The notes beneath the pieces are model-generated. The model made no database searches. It was not told where the DNA came from and was given only the letters and a program-made list of their open reading frames with translations. The position numbers were made by a program, and so were the translations under genes. From Palleniella muris (GTDB lineage Bacteria > Bacteroidota > Bacteroidia > Bacteroidales > Bacteroidaceae), in the NCBI RefSeq assembly GCF_004792655.1, contig NZ_SRZC01000005.1:62001-126000 (forward strand): a stretch of 64,000 bases of DNA. The letters run 5' to 3'. How positions within the stretch are numbered: the first letter of the stretch is position 1; each line of letters opens with the position of its first letter. This document shows positions 35,608 to 44,171 of this stretch, piece after piece.

Positions 35608-35697
35608 GTCAGCCGGGTCAATATTGACAATTATGTCAGTATTGACCCGGCTGTCAGTACTGACAGTAATGACATTATTGACAGTACTGTCCGTATT
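35608..35697 (-). repeat. 9-bp-period self-complementary spacer array (copy 3, longest)
   Basis: Ten consecutive 9-mers of the form GWCANTANT, such as GTCAATATT, GTCAGTACT, GACAGTAAT, GACATTATT. Two units (GTCAGCCGG and GACCCGGCT) are GC-variant. CCGGGTCAATATTGAC (35613-35628) pairs with GTCAGTATTGACCCGG (35635-35650), 15 of 16 positions with a 6-nt loop. It fills the 120-bp gap between the Omp85-type gene and the phosphoethanolamine transferase gene. Confidence 0.85.
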
Positions 35698-35711
35698 GTT
35701 ATCGCCTTTCC

Positions 35712-36881
35712 TTAGAAAGCCTCATTGATATTGAAGATGAAGCCCGTCTGTCCGCCCTTTCCTATGCCATAGTCCAGGCGCACATTGACATCCTTCTTGA
35801 ACTCCCAGCGGTAGCCTACGCCGAAGTTCGGGAGTATCTTGCGAGTCCGGAGCGCACTGAACTTGTCGAACACCGTGCCCGCTCCTGCCCACACAGCTAT
35901 GCCGTTTCGCTTCCAGACATGCTGCCTCAGTTCCGCCTGCACCTCTATCTTGTGCTTGTCACGGTAACGCCCCTCATAGTAGCCTCGCATGGAATAGGAG
36001 TTGCCAAGCCTTGCCATCATGCCCCACGAAGGGTTGCCGAAGTTCATCTCGCTGCGGAAATCCGCTGCAAAGATGCCACCTTTCCACAGACGGCTGTAGA
36101 CATCAAAGCGCACGTTTGTCGTGCTGAAAGCATAGTCATTGCCAAGAAACTTCGGGCGGAATATCTGCGATATGTTGAGATACATTCCCTTTTTAGGGTT
36201 TGTGAGCACATCACGCGAGTCGTAGCTGAAGGCAAATCCCGCGCCAAGATTCCACACATGGCGGTCCATACCCTCAAGAAGTTCCGGGCATTCGATGTCC
36301 TTTCCACTCACATAATCGAACGTTACAAGCGGTCCGACATAAGTGTTGTTGGCTATGCGAATCATGAAATTCGCCTGAATCTGTGCCTGCCACCTCTTCA
36401 TTTCGCTCTTGTTGGCATCGTTGTTGCCGTTCTCGTAACCTATGCCCCAGTAGTTGCTTGGGAAGGAAAAGAAATAAGTCGTATAGTCAAGGCGGTATCT
36501 GTCCTTCGGGAAAATATGCGTTCCGCGCACTCCGAGCATATAGAATCCCACGGTGGAGACATCGCCGAAGATGCTCACATTCGACGGTGGCAGCAGCGTG
36601 TCATTGCGTTCCGTGCGGTAAAGCCCCGCCGCCACAAGTCCCAGACCGAACTTTGTGTCGGTGCTGTAATGCGGCCCGCCGATGATGCTGAAGTCGAATT
36701 TCTTGTATTCCTTCGGCTTGTTGGCATCATTGAAATAGTCAAGAAACCGCTTCACGAGTCCGCGCTTCTTGGGCACACTGTCACCGAGAGCCACAGTATC
36801 CGTGCTCTCAGGACGTTCCATTGCCGCCGTTCCCATGGCAGGCAGCAGGGCAAAAAGCAGTGCCGGGAGTAGTCTTGTCAT
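35712..36881 (-). CDS. BamA/TamA (Omp85)-family outer membrane barrel protein
   Basis: About 389 residues from the ATG at 36881, which begins a signal peptide (MTRLLPALLFALLPAMGTAA). Alternating hydrophobic beta-strands throughout, the motif SYSMRGYYEGRYRDK (equivalent of the Omp85 loop 6 RGY/F), and a terminal Phe (FNINEAF) for barrel insertion. No POTRA domain is present, so it is a barrel-only member, often annotated as surface antigen D15-type. Its job is unknown; these may insert or display proteins or lipids. An alternative TTG start at 36908 overlaps the upstream gene stop. Confidence 0.88.
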   Translation of the reverse strand: MTRLLPALLFALLPAMGTAAMERPESTDTVALGDSVPKKRGLVKRFLDYFNDANKPKEYKKFDFSIIGGPHYSTDTKFGLGLVAAGLYRTERNDTLLPPSNVSIFGDVSTVGFYMLGVRGTHIFPKDRYRLDYTTYFFSFPSNYWGIGYENGNNDANKSEMKRWQAQIQANFMIRIANNTYVGPLVTFDYVSGKDIECPELLEGMDRHVWNLGAGFAFSYDSRDVLTNPKKGMYLNISQIFRPKFLGNDYAFSTTNVRFDVYSRLWKGGIFAADFRSEMNFGNPSWGMMARLGNSYSMRGYYEGRYRDKHKIEVQAELRQHVWKRNGIAVWAGAGTVFDKFSALRTRKILPNFGVGYRWEFKKDVNVRLDYGIGKGGQTGFIFNINEAF

Positions 36882-36904
36882 CTTGTCAGTGAGTTTTGTC
36901 CGGT

Positions 36905-37870
36905 TCAATAAACAAGTTTCACATTGTCAATCCACAACGTGTTGCCTGGCGTACCGATGAAAGCGCCGCCATGGCTTGACGCAAACTGCAGGGAGAGGTG
37001 CGTCGGTTTCTCGTTCGCCGCAGCCCATCCTGTCTCTTTGACAAGCACACTCTTGCCGTGGCTGTTGCGTGCATAGTCGATGCTGCGAAGACCCATCAGC
37101 GCTGCATCATACTTTGGATTGTTGCGGATGTCCCCATAGAGAATCTCGTAAGTCGCACCGTTCACCCAACCGTTGGTGCTCTTGCCGTACTTCACGACCA
37201 TTGTTCCCACGCGCTTGGCGGTGATGTTGCCATTAGCATCCTCCGTGCGCTTCTGCAGGAAAAGCACTGTGATGCAATAGTCCTGCCCGGGGACAGTGCT
37301 CTTGCTGCTGAATCCGGTCTGCCTGATACGGTTCTTTTCGCCTGTCACATACACCTTATAATCATATTTCAGAGCCTTCGGGCGCTGCGTGAACGGTATG
37401 CCCCAGTTGATGCTCTTCGGACCGTCCTTCGTTCCGGTGATAGGCTCCGCCACATCGCCGAGGAACAGAGAGCCGGCGGCAAGCACCTTTATGTTCATCA
37501 TGCCGAGCACCTTCACGCTCTCGATGTGCGTCGTCAGCTTGGCGCAGTAGCCGGAGTCACGCTTGTCGCGCGTCACGGAACAGTTGGTCTTCACCACTCC
37601 CATGACCTTCGCCATGACGTTCGACGTGCCCCAAGGCGAACCGCCTGCGTTGCTATATGCCTTGTTCCCGTCGATTGTCCGGTTAGGTCCCACCTCATAG
37701 AGCGTCTTTGTCTTTCCTCCGATGACAGCCGATTCGTGGATATTGCGTATCACCCATTGGTTCATGTCACCATAGTGCAGCATCTTCTCAGTATGCTGTG
37801 CCACCGCATTTGCTGCATGGAAAAGCAAGGCTGCAGCAAGTGTTGCTGAAAGAAGAATAGTCTTTTTCAT
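36905..37870 (-). CDS. Exported protein, possible PCMD (putative carbohydrate metabolism) domain
   Basis: About 321 residues from the ATG at 37870. Signal peptide MKKTILLSATLAAALLFHAANAVAQ. The mature protein is beta-rich. Its WGTSNVMAKVMG, GDVAEPITGTKDG, INWGIPFTQRPKALKYDYKVY and terminal GNTLWIDNVKLVY segments look like the jelly-roll PCMD family of Bacteroidetes surface proteins; I am moderately sure of this assignment. The family is suspected to bind or process glycans. It is the first gene of the envelope run with the Omp85 barrel (24 bp) and the phosphoethanolamine transferase. Confidence 0.75.
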   Translation of the reverse strand: MKKTILLSATLAAALLFHAANAVAQHTEKMLHYGDMNQWVIRNIHESAVIGGKTKTLYEVGPNRTIDGNKAYSNAGGSPWGTSNVMAKVMGVVKTNCSVTRDKRDSGYCAKLTTHIESVKVLGMMNIKVLAAGSLFLGDVAEPITGTKDGPKSINWGIPFTQRPKALKYDYKVYVTGEKNRIRQTGFSSKSTVPGQDYCITVLFLQKRTEDANGNITAKRVGTMVVKYGKSTNGWVNGATYEILYGDIRNNPKYDAALMGLRSIDYARNSHGKSVLVKETGWAAANEKPTHLSLQFASSHGGAFIGTPGNTLWIDNVKLVY

Positions 37871-37912
37871 ATCTTTACGGTTTTTTGAATAGTAACGTTG
37901 CATTACGTTGTG

Positions 37913-37943
37913 CAAAGGTAAACCAATAAAAACGAATTAGAAA
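37913..37943 (-). promoter_or_regulatory. Probable promoter of the PCMD-like/Omp85/phosphoethanolamine transferase run
   Basis: TACCTTTG (complement of 37913-37920) with TTTC (complement of 37940-37943) 19 nt upstream; one mismatch in the -33 element. Confidence 0.5.
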
Positions 37944-38094
37944 ACTATTTGTGAAAAATAAGTTTTCTAACCCGACAAATTCATAAAAATTAACACTATT
38001 CCATGGAATCGGCACGTTTTTCGGGAAAGAAAGTGCCATATCTTCTTGGTGTATGCCACACCTCGTTGCAGTATACGTCACAGAGGGGAAAACG

Positions 38095-38173
38095 AAAGAT
38101 AACCTTTCACCATGCAAAAGGTTACGATTGACACGACAAAAGGTTACCTTTCACAATGTAAAAGGTAACCTTC
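38095..38173. repeat. 22-bp-period quasi-palindrome array, locus 3
   Basis: 13-mers at 38095, 38117, 38139 and 38161: AAAGATAACCTTT, AAAGGTTACGATT, AAAGGTTACCTTT, AAAGGTAACCTTC. Spacers CACCATGCA, GACACGACA, CACAATGTA. It sits between the second subtilase and the PCMD-like gene, both on the minus strand. Nothing else is seen in this 347-bp gap apart from the promoter. Confidence 0.9.
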
Positions 38174-38217
38174 TGTTATGCAATGCACAATTTATTGATA
38201 TTCAGTTATATACAAAA

Positions 38218-40362
38218 TCACTTGAAAATCTTTTTCCTGCCGTTCCTGACATATATCCGTCCGGGGACAGGTGTGACGACACGCCGTCCGTGAAGGTCAT
38301 AAACCACACCACTGCCATTACACTCACCGTTGCCCTTTCCCTGTGCATCGATGTCACGGATACCTGTGGCGTTGCCGTCAAGGATGTACCGCAGACCGGC
38401 ATAAGCGTCTATCACGCCGTAGCCGTCCATGACATTCTTCTCGCGCAACTCACCGTAAGTGAGCGGATTCCGTGACGACTGACTGTCCGAGGGGACTGGG
38501 TTGGCGGTGTGCGCGATGATGTCCGTCACCTGCCGCGGCGTCAGTGTGGGGCACGCTTCAAGCCATGTCGCAACGATACCGCTGACGACGGGCGTGGACA
38601 TCGATGTCCCTGTGAACGCTGCCCAGCCGTAGGTCCTGCCGTCAAAGGCAAACTGTTCGGTGCATGTGCGGAGGTCTCCGCCATTGGCGATGTATGTCCC
38701 GCTAAGCGCAGACTTGATGTAGGTTCCGGGAGCGCATACGTCCGGTTTCACGAGTCCTGCCACCGTGGGACCGATACTGCTGTAGTCGGCACGGTGCTCC
38801 GCCGCGCCGTAGTTGTAGGTCTGCCATATTCCGGCATGGTTGTGATAGCCGTTGCGTGCGTTTGTAGCACCCACGCAGAGGATGCCCTCCAACCCTCCGG
38901 GCGACAGGATGTTATGCGTGTTGTCGCAATCGGCAAGCGCAGGATTGAGTGTGTTTGCCGTGAAATACCCTCCAAGAGAATACGCCTCTATCTCCGTCCC
39001 CTCACCGATGAGCTCGAGTGACACACTTATGTCGCGTCCGACAAAGCCGTTGTCGGTGCGTGAGATAAGGAATTCGGTGGCTGTCTCCCCATTGTTGTAT
39101 GCCGAAGAGTAAGCTGCGGCGGCAATAGGGAACGTTATTCCTCCAAGGCGGACTGTGTCGGTGAGAAAGCCGTCCTCACATGTGAGTATCTCTTCCGTCG
39201 TGATGTCCTTGGCAACAGGTGGCATGCCGTCAGGGTAGAACGTAAGGCGGATGGTCATGCTTCCTGTGGAGCGGAACGTGTAGCATGGCCGCTGTGCGGT
39301 CTGTATGAACGCCCCTGCCGACGGTTTTTCTGCCGCTTTGAGCATGTGAGTGTTGTGTATCGCCTCGTTTCCAGCCGAAGCGACAATGATTCTTCCCTCC
39401 CCTTGCAGTGCCGCAAGAGCCTCCTGCATGAGGATGTCGTCACCGTAGAATCCCATTCTGCTGCCCTCGCTGAACGACGCCACACACGGTTTGCCCACGG
39501 AGGCGGCATAGTCGAAGATGTATTTGAAACCGAGAATGTCCGTAGCGGAAGTGTATCTGTACCGCTCTTCCTCAGGGACAATGGCGTGATTGTCCGAGGT
39601 GTAGTTTGCCACAAGACAGATGTCCGCATCGGGAGCCATACCCCTGTAAGGCGTCATACCGCTGCCATTCCGGCCCGAACCTGCCGCAGAGCCTGCCGTA
39701 TGCGTGCCGTGGGAGATGAATGTGGCGTCTGTGCTGTGGCTTTTTGCCATGAGAGCATCATCGCCGACATACTGCCTGCCGACGGTCACTGTGTCCGCAT
39801 CGATGACGGGTAGTCCGCTTTCCGTCCTGTCAAGCTGGTCCCACAACGCCCTGATGCGCAGCGATTTGCCGTCACCGGTGAGGAATGTGGGGTGGGTAAG
39901 GTCAAACCCGATGTCCATAAGTCCCACGACGACACCCCTGCCTGTGTAGCCATGGAGCATTGGCTGCTCCTCCCTCGGCATCTCCCAAACGAGCCCCTGT
40001 CGCGTCACCACTGCCGCAGTGTCGTTGGTAGCGGTACACGGCATGCCGGCTTCTATGCGCACGACATCGTTGCGGCGTGCCATATCGCCGAGTCTTGCAA
40101 GCGGTATTGACGCGATAAAGAGGTTGTTCGGGAACTCCGCAAGCACCCTGCAGCCCTCCGGAACGACACCCGAAGCGGTCTTCACGAATGCCGTAATCCG
40201 TTGTTTCTCAGTCTCTCCCCTCTCTCCTTTGGAGCGCATTGTGGCGGAATGTTCAAGCCATGCCTTTCTCACGAGTGATGACATCTTCTCTTTTTGTCCC
40301 AGCATTGCGGTGGGAAAGAGCAGGATAAGGAGCAGTGTATGCAGTATGTTTCTGTATGACAT
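38218..40362 (-). CDS. Secreted S8 family peptidase with short T9SS C-terminal signal
   Basis: 714 residues. Signal peptide MSYRNILHTLLLILLFPTAMLGQ. Catalytic residues are Asp150 (VVGLMDIGFDLTHP), His218 (SHGTHTAG), Asn332 (ASAGNEA) and Ser587 (GTSMSTPVVSG). An insertion domain (about 345-480) sits between Asn and Ser. The end, VVYDLHGRRVVTPVPGRIYVRNGRKKIFK, is the short Prevotella-type T9SS sorting signal (VYDLxGRRV ... G-x-Y-x-x-NG-x-K). It is expected to be surface-exposed or secreted. It differs strongly from the giant subtilase upstream, so it is not a recent duplication. Confidence 0.93.
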   Translation of the reverse strand: MSYRNILHTLLLILLFPTAMLGQKEKMSSLVRKAWLEHSATMRSKGERGETEKQRITAFVKTASGVVPEGCRVLAEFPNNLFIASIPLARLGDMARRNDVVRIEAGMPCTATNDTAAVVTRQGLVWEMPREEQPMLHGYTGRGVVVGLMDIGFDLTHPTFLTGDGKSLRIRALWDQLDRTESGLPVIDADTVTVGRQYVGDDALMAKSHSTDATFISHGTHTAGSAAGSGRNGSGMTPYRGMAPDADICLVANYTSDNHAIVPEEERYRYTSATDILGFKYIFDYAASVGKPCVASFSEGSRMGFYGDDILMQEALAALQGEGRIIVASAGNEAIHNTHMLKAAEKPSAGAFIQTAQRPCYTFRSTGSMTIRLTFYPDGMPPVAKDITTEEILTCEDGFLTDTVRLGGITFPIAAAAYSSAYNNGETATEFLISRTDNGFVGRDISVSLELIGEGTEIEAYSLGGYFTANTLNPALADCDNTHNILSPGGLEGILCVGATNARNGYHNHAGIWQTYNYGAAEHRADYSSIGPTVAGLVKPDVCAPGTYIKSALSGTYIANGGDLRTCTEQFAFDGRTYGWAAFTGTSMSTPVVSGIVATWLEACPTLTPRQVTDIIAHTANPVPSDSQSSRNPLTYGELREKNVMDGYGVIDAYAGLRYILDGNATGIRDIDAQGKGNGECNGSGVVYDLHGRRVVTPVPGRIYVRNGRKKIFK

Positions 40363-40417
40363 ATAGTTACGGTTATTGCTGATTGTTCATGTCTGCCGAG
40401 GTGCAGCCCGACTTTTG

Positions 40418-40449
40418 CAAAGTTATTTTATCTTCTCATAATCTGCAAG
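40418..40449 (-). promoter_or_regulatory. Promoter of the 714-residue subtilase
   Basis: TAACTTTG (complement of 40418-40425) and CTTG (complement of 40446-40449) with a 20-nt spacer; one mismatch in the -33 element. Confidence 0.6.
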
Positions 40450-40517
40450 AATTTTGAGGTTTAATTTGCACTGACGGCATAAAGGCTGGCAGAAAAAATG
40501 AAAAACATCTTGATTTC

Positions 40518-41270
40518 ATGTTTCAGTTGACACAAGATGAACTGTCTGCTTTTCTGAAGCAAGATAATCGTTTGAGGTCGCAAATTGCGACCTCAAACAG
40601 AGGAGGACTCAGATATTTGCCATTTGTATTTACAGAGAACGGTATCGCTATGCTGAGCAGTGTCCTGCGTTCCGAAACAGCAATCAATATAAACATTATG
40701 ATTATGCGTGCGTTTACAGCCATGCGCCGCGTCATTACATTAAATGCCCAAGTGTTCCAACGCATAGAAACCATAGAGTATCATCAATTGGAGATGAAGA
40801 AGCGCCAAGAGGAAACTGACACAAAGATAGAAGAAGTCTTCAAGCGGTTGGATGCAGGCATTGAGCAACACAAGCAGGGCATTTTCTACGATGGTCAGAC
40901 ATATAATGCCTATGAGTTTGTATCAGGACTTATAAGACAAGCAAATGCAAATATTGTCTTGATAGACAACTATGTGGATGAGACTGTGCTGACATTACTA
41001 AGCAAAAGAGCCGCCGATGTGAAAGCCACAGTCTACACCGACCGCATCAGCCAACAGCTTCAATTGGACATCACACAGCATAACAGCCAATATGACCCCA
41101 TTGATGTGTAAGTTTACAAGCGTTCGCATGACCGTTTTCTTTGCATCGATGACAATGTTTATCATTTCGGTGCATCAATCAAAGACCTGGGCAAGAAATG
41201 GTTTGCTTTCTCTCTGTTGGAGGATTCCCATCCGGCAGACCTCATAAACCGAATTAATAGTGTCATGTAG
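40518..41270 (+). pseudogene. ORF6N-domain protein, N-terminally truncated and interrupted by an in-frame stop
   Basis: The frame 40518-41111 gives 197 residues. It matches the ORF6N (KilA-N-related, phage/mobile DNA-binding) family from mid-domain on: FMFQLTQDELSAFLKQ, TSNRGGLRYLPFVFTENGIAMLSSVLRSETAI, a coiled coil, then FYDGQTYNAYEFVSGLIRQANANIVLIDNYVDE. The TAA at 41109-41111 is followed in the same frame by 52 more family-like codons (VYKRSHDRFLCIDDNVYHFGASIKDLGKKWFAF) to TAG at 41268-41270. Homology also extends a few codons upstream of the ATG (KNEKHLDFMFQ), while the usual first 50 residues are missing. It is therefore a decayed accessory gene. Confidence 0.8.
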
Positions 41271-41278
41271 CAATTCCT

Positions 41279-42280
41279 TCACCTGCATGCCGCATCAATC
41301 ATTTCCAGTTCCTCTTGCGTGAAAGGAGCGGAAGAGAGGGCTTTGAGGTTTGTCGCCAGCTGTGGGACAGAGCTTGCGCCGATGATGACACTCGTCACGC
41401 GCTTGTCGGCAAGAATCCATGCCAGAGCCATGTCGGAAAGGGCTTCGCCACGCTGTCCTGCAATCGTGTTGAGCGTCTTTATCGTCGCAAGCATCTTCTC
41501 GGAAAGGACATCCTGCTTCAGATGATTGCCGACAGCCATGCGCGAGTCGGAGGGTATGCCGTTGAGATAGCGGTCGGTCAGCAGCCCTTGTGCCAACGGC
41601 GAGAAACCGATGAAGCCCACTCCGGCATCGCAAGCCTTGTCAAGAATGCCTGAAGTGGCGACTTCCCTGTCAAGGATGCTGTACCTGCCCTGATAGATAA
41701 GGCACGGTACATCACGCTCTTTCAGGTACTTGAAAGCGTAGTCCGCAGCCTCCAGGGGCCACCGCGATATGCCGACATACAGTGCCTTGCCTTGGCGCAC
41801 GATGTCCACCAACGCCTGCAGGGTCTCGTCCAACGGTGTCTCAGGGTCGTAACGGTGGGAATAGAACAGGTCGACATAGTCAAGGTTCATCCTCCGCAGG
41901 CTTTGGTCAAGACTTGCCATAAGGTATTTCCTTGAGCCCCAGTTACCGTAAGGGCCTTCCCACATGTCATAACCCGCCTTTGAGGATATGAACATCTCGT
42001 CGCGATAGGGAAGGAACGATTTCTTCATCATCAGTCCGAAGGTCTCTTCCGCCGAGCCGTAAGGAGGGCCGTAGTTGTTGGCGAGGTCGAAATGCACCAC
42101 TCCGTGGTCAAAGGCGTAATGCGCCATTGCCAGTGAGTTCTCAAAGTTGTTCACACCGCCGAAGTTATGCCATAGTCCCAAGGATATTGCCGGCAGTCTC
42201 ACACCGCTCTTTCCGCAGCGCACATACTGCATCCCTGCCTCATAACGGCTGTCGGATGCCTTGTAAATAGGTGGTATCAT
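41279..42280 (-). CDS. Aldo/keto reductase, YghZ (L-glyceraldehyde 3-phosphate reductase)-like
   Basis: 333 residues, (beta/alpha)8 barrel. Catalytic Tyr and Asp are in HFDLANNYGPPYGSAEETFG, Lys in FISSKAGYDMW, and His in DLFYSHRYDPETP. The C-terminal NADPH-binding stretch is VTSVIIGASSVPQLATNL. The GPYG...SRKYLMASLDQSLRRM segment fits the YghZ/Kv-beta-like AKR14 branch, which reduces L-glyceraldehyde 3-phosphate and methylglyoxal-type aldehydes. The physiological substrate is unproven. It follows miaB on the same strand, across a 131-bp gap with an inverted CGCAGATTT repeat. Confidence 0.92.
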   Translation of the reverse strand: MIPPIYKASDSRYEAGMQYVRCGKSGVRLPAISLGLWHNFGGVNNFENSLAMAHYAFDHGVVHFDLANNYGPPYGSAEETFGLMMKKSFLPYRDEMFISSKAGYDMWEGPYGNWGSRKYLMASLDQSLRRMNLDYVDLFYSHRYDPETPLDETLQALVDIVRQGKALYVGISRWPLEAADYAFKYLKERDVPCLIYQGRYSILDREVATSGILDKACDAGVGFIGFSPLAQGLLTDRYLNGIPSDSRMAVGNHLKQDVLSEKMLATIKTLNTIAGQRGEALSDMALAWILADKRVTSVIIGASSVPQLATNLKALSSAPFTQEELEMIDAACR

Positions 42281-42323
42281 AGTTACGGTTTTATTTGTTT
42301 CTCATGCTTTGTCTTTAGTTTTC

Positions 42324-42404
42324 CACGCAGATTTCGCTGATACACGCAGATTTAAAAAGACTGTTTATACCAAACCATCTGCGGCTATCTGCGGAATCTG
42401 CGTG
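42324..42404. repeat. Inverted CGCAGATTT repeat
   Basis: Left arm: CGCAG, CGCTG, CGCAG at 42326, 42335, 42345 (9-10 bp apart, each followed by ATTT/AT). Right arm: three CTGCG-type units at 42379-42403 in reverse orientation. CACGCAGATT (42324-42333) is exactly complementary to AATCTGCGTG (42395-42404). This CGCAGATTT family recurs between genes in many Bacteroidetes genomes (general knowledge). Confidence 0.8.
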
Positions 42405-42411
42405 ACATTAA

Positions 42412-43761
42412 TCACATCACTACCGTGCCTTTCAGCGTTGCGCTTGACGACTCAGTGATGCGCACATTGACATACTCGCCCGCATGGAACGCCACTTCCC
42501 TGCCCTCAGCATCCGTCGCCACACGGTCGAAGACAACCATCTTGTTCTGCGAAGTGCGGCCGCAAAGCTGCTCGCGCGAACGCTTGCTGTACCCCTCGAC
42601 AAGCACCTCGAAGGTCTTGCCTATGTCCTTGCGGTACTGCTCGGCGGAGATTTCCGTCTGCAGGCGTATCATCTCATTAAGGCGGCGTATCTTCTCCTCC
42701 TCGCTGATGTTGTCGGGAAGGTGCTTGCTGGCGTATGTCCCCGGACGCTCCGAATACTTGAACATGAATGCGGAGTCGTAGCCCACCTCCCTCATCAGCG
42801 AGAGACTCATCTGGTGGTCCTCCTCCGTTTCATCATGATAACCCACGAAAATGTCCGTCGTTATGGAGCATTCCGGCACTATGCGCCTTATGGCTGCCAC
42901 ACGGTCAAGGTACCATGCGCGAGTGTACTTGCGGTTCATGAGCTTCAGTATCTTGTCGGAACCCGACTGCACAGGCAGGTGGATGTGCTTGCAAACGTTA
43001 GCATATTTCGCGATAACCTCCAATGTCTCGTCACTCATGTCCTTCGGATGGGACGTCGTGAAGCGCACACGCATCCCCGGAACAGCCTCTGCCACCATGG
43101 CAAGAAGCTGCGGGAAAGCCACCGTTTCGCCATTGTTCTCCGCACAATAGGAGTTCACATTCTGCCCGAGGAGCGTCACTTCCCTGAACCCGCGCTCACT
43201 GAGGTCACGGCATTCGTTGAGGATGGACTCCACCTCACGGCTGCGCTCACGGCCTCGGGTGTAAGGGACGATGCAGTAATGGCAGAAGTTGTTGCATCCG
43301 CGCATGATGCTCACAAAGCCTGACAACCGCTGTCCGCGGGTGCGCTGAGGGAGAATGTCTTTGTAAGTCTCTGTCAGCGAGAGTTCTGTGTCTATGGCTT
43401 TCTGCCCCAACTCACACCGGGCGATGAGGTCGGGAAGGGCGAGATAGGAGTCAGGCCCTGCCACCAGACTGGCATGATGCTTCTCCAACAGTTCCTCCTT
43501 CATGCGCTCCGCCATGCAGCCGAGCACACCGAGAATGACCTTGCGCCCTTTGTTGCAATAAATGTTGTGCAACGTCTCCAGACGATGCAGCACCTTGTTC
43601 TCCGCATTCTCACGCACGGAGCACGTGTTAAGGAACACCGCGTCGGCGTCTTCCACCGACTCACACAATTCGTAGCCTGCCATTCCCATGACAGCGGCAA
43701 CAACCTCCGAGTCTGCCACATTCATCTGGCAGCCGTAGGTCTCAATGAATAATTTCTTCAT
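42412..43761 (-). CDS. miaB: tRNA-2-methylthio-N6-dimethylallyladenosine synthase MiaB
   Basis: About 449 residues from the ATG at 43761 (MKKLFIETYGCQMN). The N-terminal UPF0004 domain carries its cluster cysteines at Cys11, Cys47 (NTCSVRENAE) and Cys82 (LGCMAER). The radical-SAM CxxxCxxC is at Cys156, 160 and 163 (RGCNNFCHYCIVPYTRGRE). A TRAM domain ends the protein (VEGYSKRSREQLCGRTSQNK). It adds the methylthio group to i6A37 of tRNA. NTCSVRENAE and SFRGCNNFC-type motifs distinguish MiaB from MtaB and RimO. An upstream ATG at 43794 is unlikely because it lies in the promoter. Confidence 0.96.
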   Translation of the reverse strand: MKKLFIETYGCQMNVADSEVVAAVMGMAGYELCESVEDADAVFLNTCSVRENAENKVLHRLETLHNIYCNKGRKVILGVLGCMAERMKEELLEKHHASLVAGPDSYLALPDLIARCELGQKAIDTELSLTETYKDILPQRTRGQRLSGFVSIMRGCNNFCHYCIVPYTRGRERSREVESILNECRDLSERGFREVTLLGQNVNSYCAENNGETVAFPQLLAMVAEAVPGMRVRFTTSHPKDMSDETLEVIAKYANVCKHIHLPVQSGSDKILKLMNRKYTRAWYLDRVAAIRRIVPECSITTDIFVGYHDETEEDHQMSLSLMREVGYDSAFMFKYSERPGTYASKHLPDNISEEEKIRRLNEMIRLQTEISAEQYRKDIGKTFEVLVEGYSKRSREQLCGRTSQNKMVVFDRVATDAEGREVAFHAGEYVNVRITESSSATLKGTVVM

Positions 43762-43791
43762 ACTTTGTTCTATAAGTTTTGGAAACATCTG

Positions 43792-43822
43792 CAAAAGTAA
43801 TCATTTTTCCCGATAATACACA
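43792..43822 (-). promoter_or_regulatory. Probable promoter of miaB
   Basis: TACTTTTG (complement of 43792-43799), 19 nt after TGTG (complement of 43819-43822). The -7 box is exact, the -33 is weak. Confidence 0.4.
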
Positions 43823-44171
43823 CACCTCCGACATTTTTTTCAACATGGCACATCAAATCCTGAAATAAAAGGCAGCAGTCCAGACATAAATTCCATGATA
43901 TTACTTCAAGCATGACATTGTACCAAAAGCAGACACCGTATTGTTAATTAATATAAATTACAAGGCTTGTTTGTTAATATTTGTTACCCCCCTAAAGAAG
44001 ATAAGAATAGTCAAAAGAATTGCTACCTTTACAAAATGAAAATAAAAGCATTGCCACAAATGCTGATTATTAACACTATGCAGCAAGTGGAAAGAGCGAG
44101 AAAGAATACTAATACATAAATGCCTTTATTGAACAACATCATATAAATAACAAAATAAAATTTGGATTATC
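43823..44171. other. Gene-free spacer between miaB and the 803-residue exported protein gene
   Basis: About 350 bp, AT-rich (GTTAATTAATAT, TTGTTAATATTTG). No frame with a family signature, no repeat and no strong consensus promoter were found; TACCTTTA at 44024-44031 is a possible -7 box for the downstream gene. Confidence 0.5.

Noticed and set aside
35919..36872. 317-codon plus-strand frame opposite the Omp85-type gene
   Set aside because: Antisense shadow; the minus strand has signal peptide, barrel strands and terminal Phe.
42484..43323. 279-codon plus-strand frame opposite miaB
   Set aside because: Shadow of an unmistakable MiaB gene.
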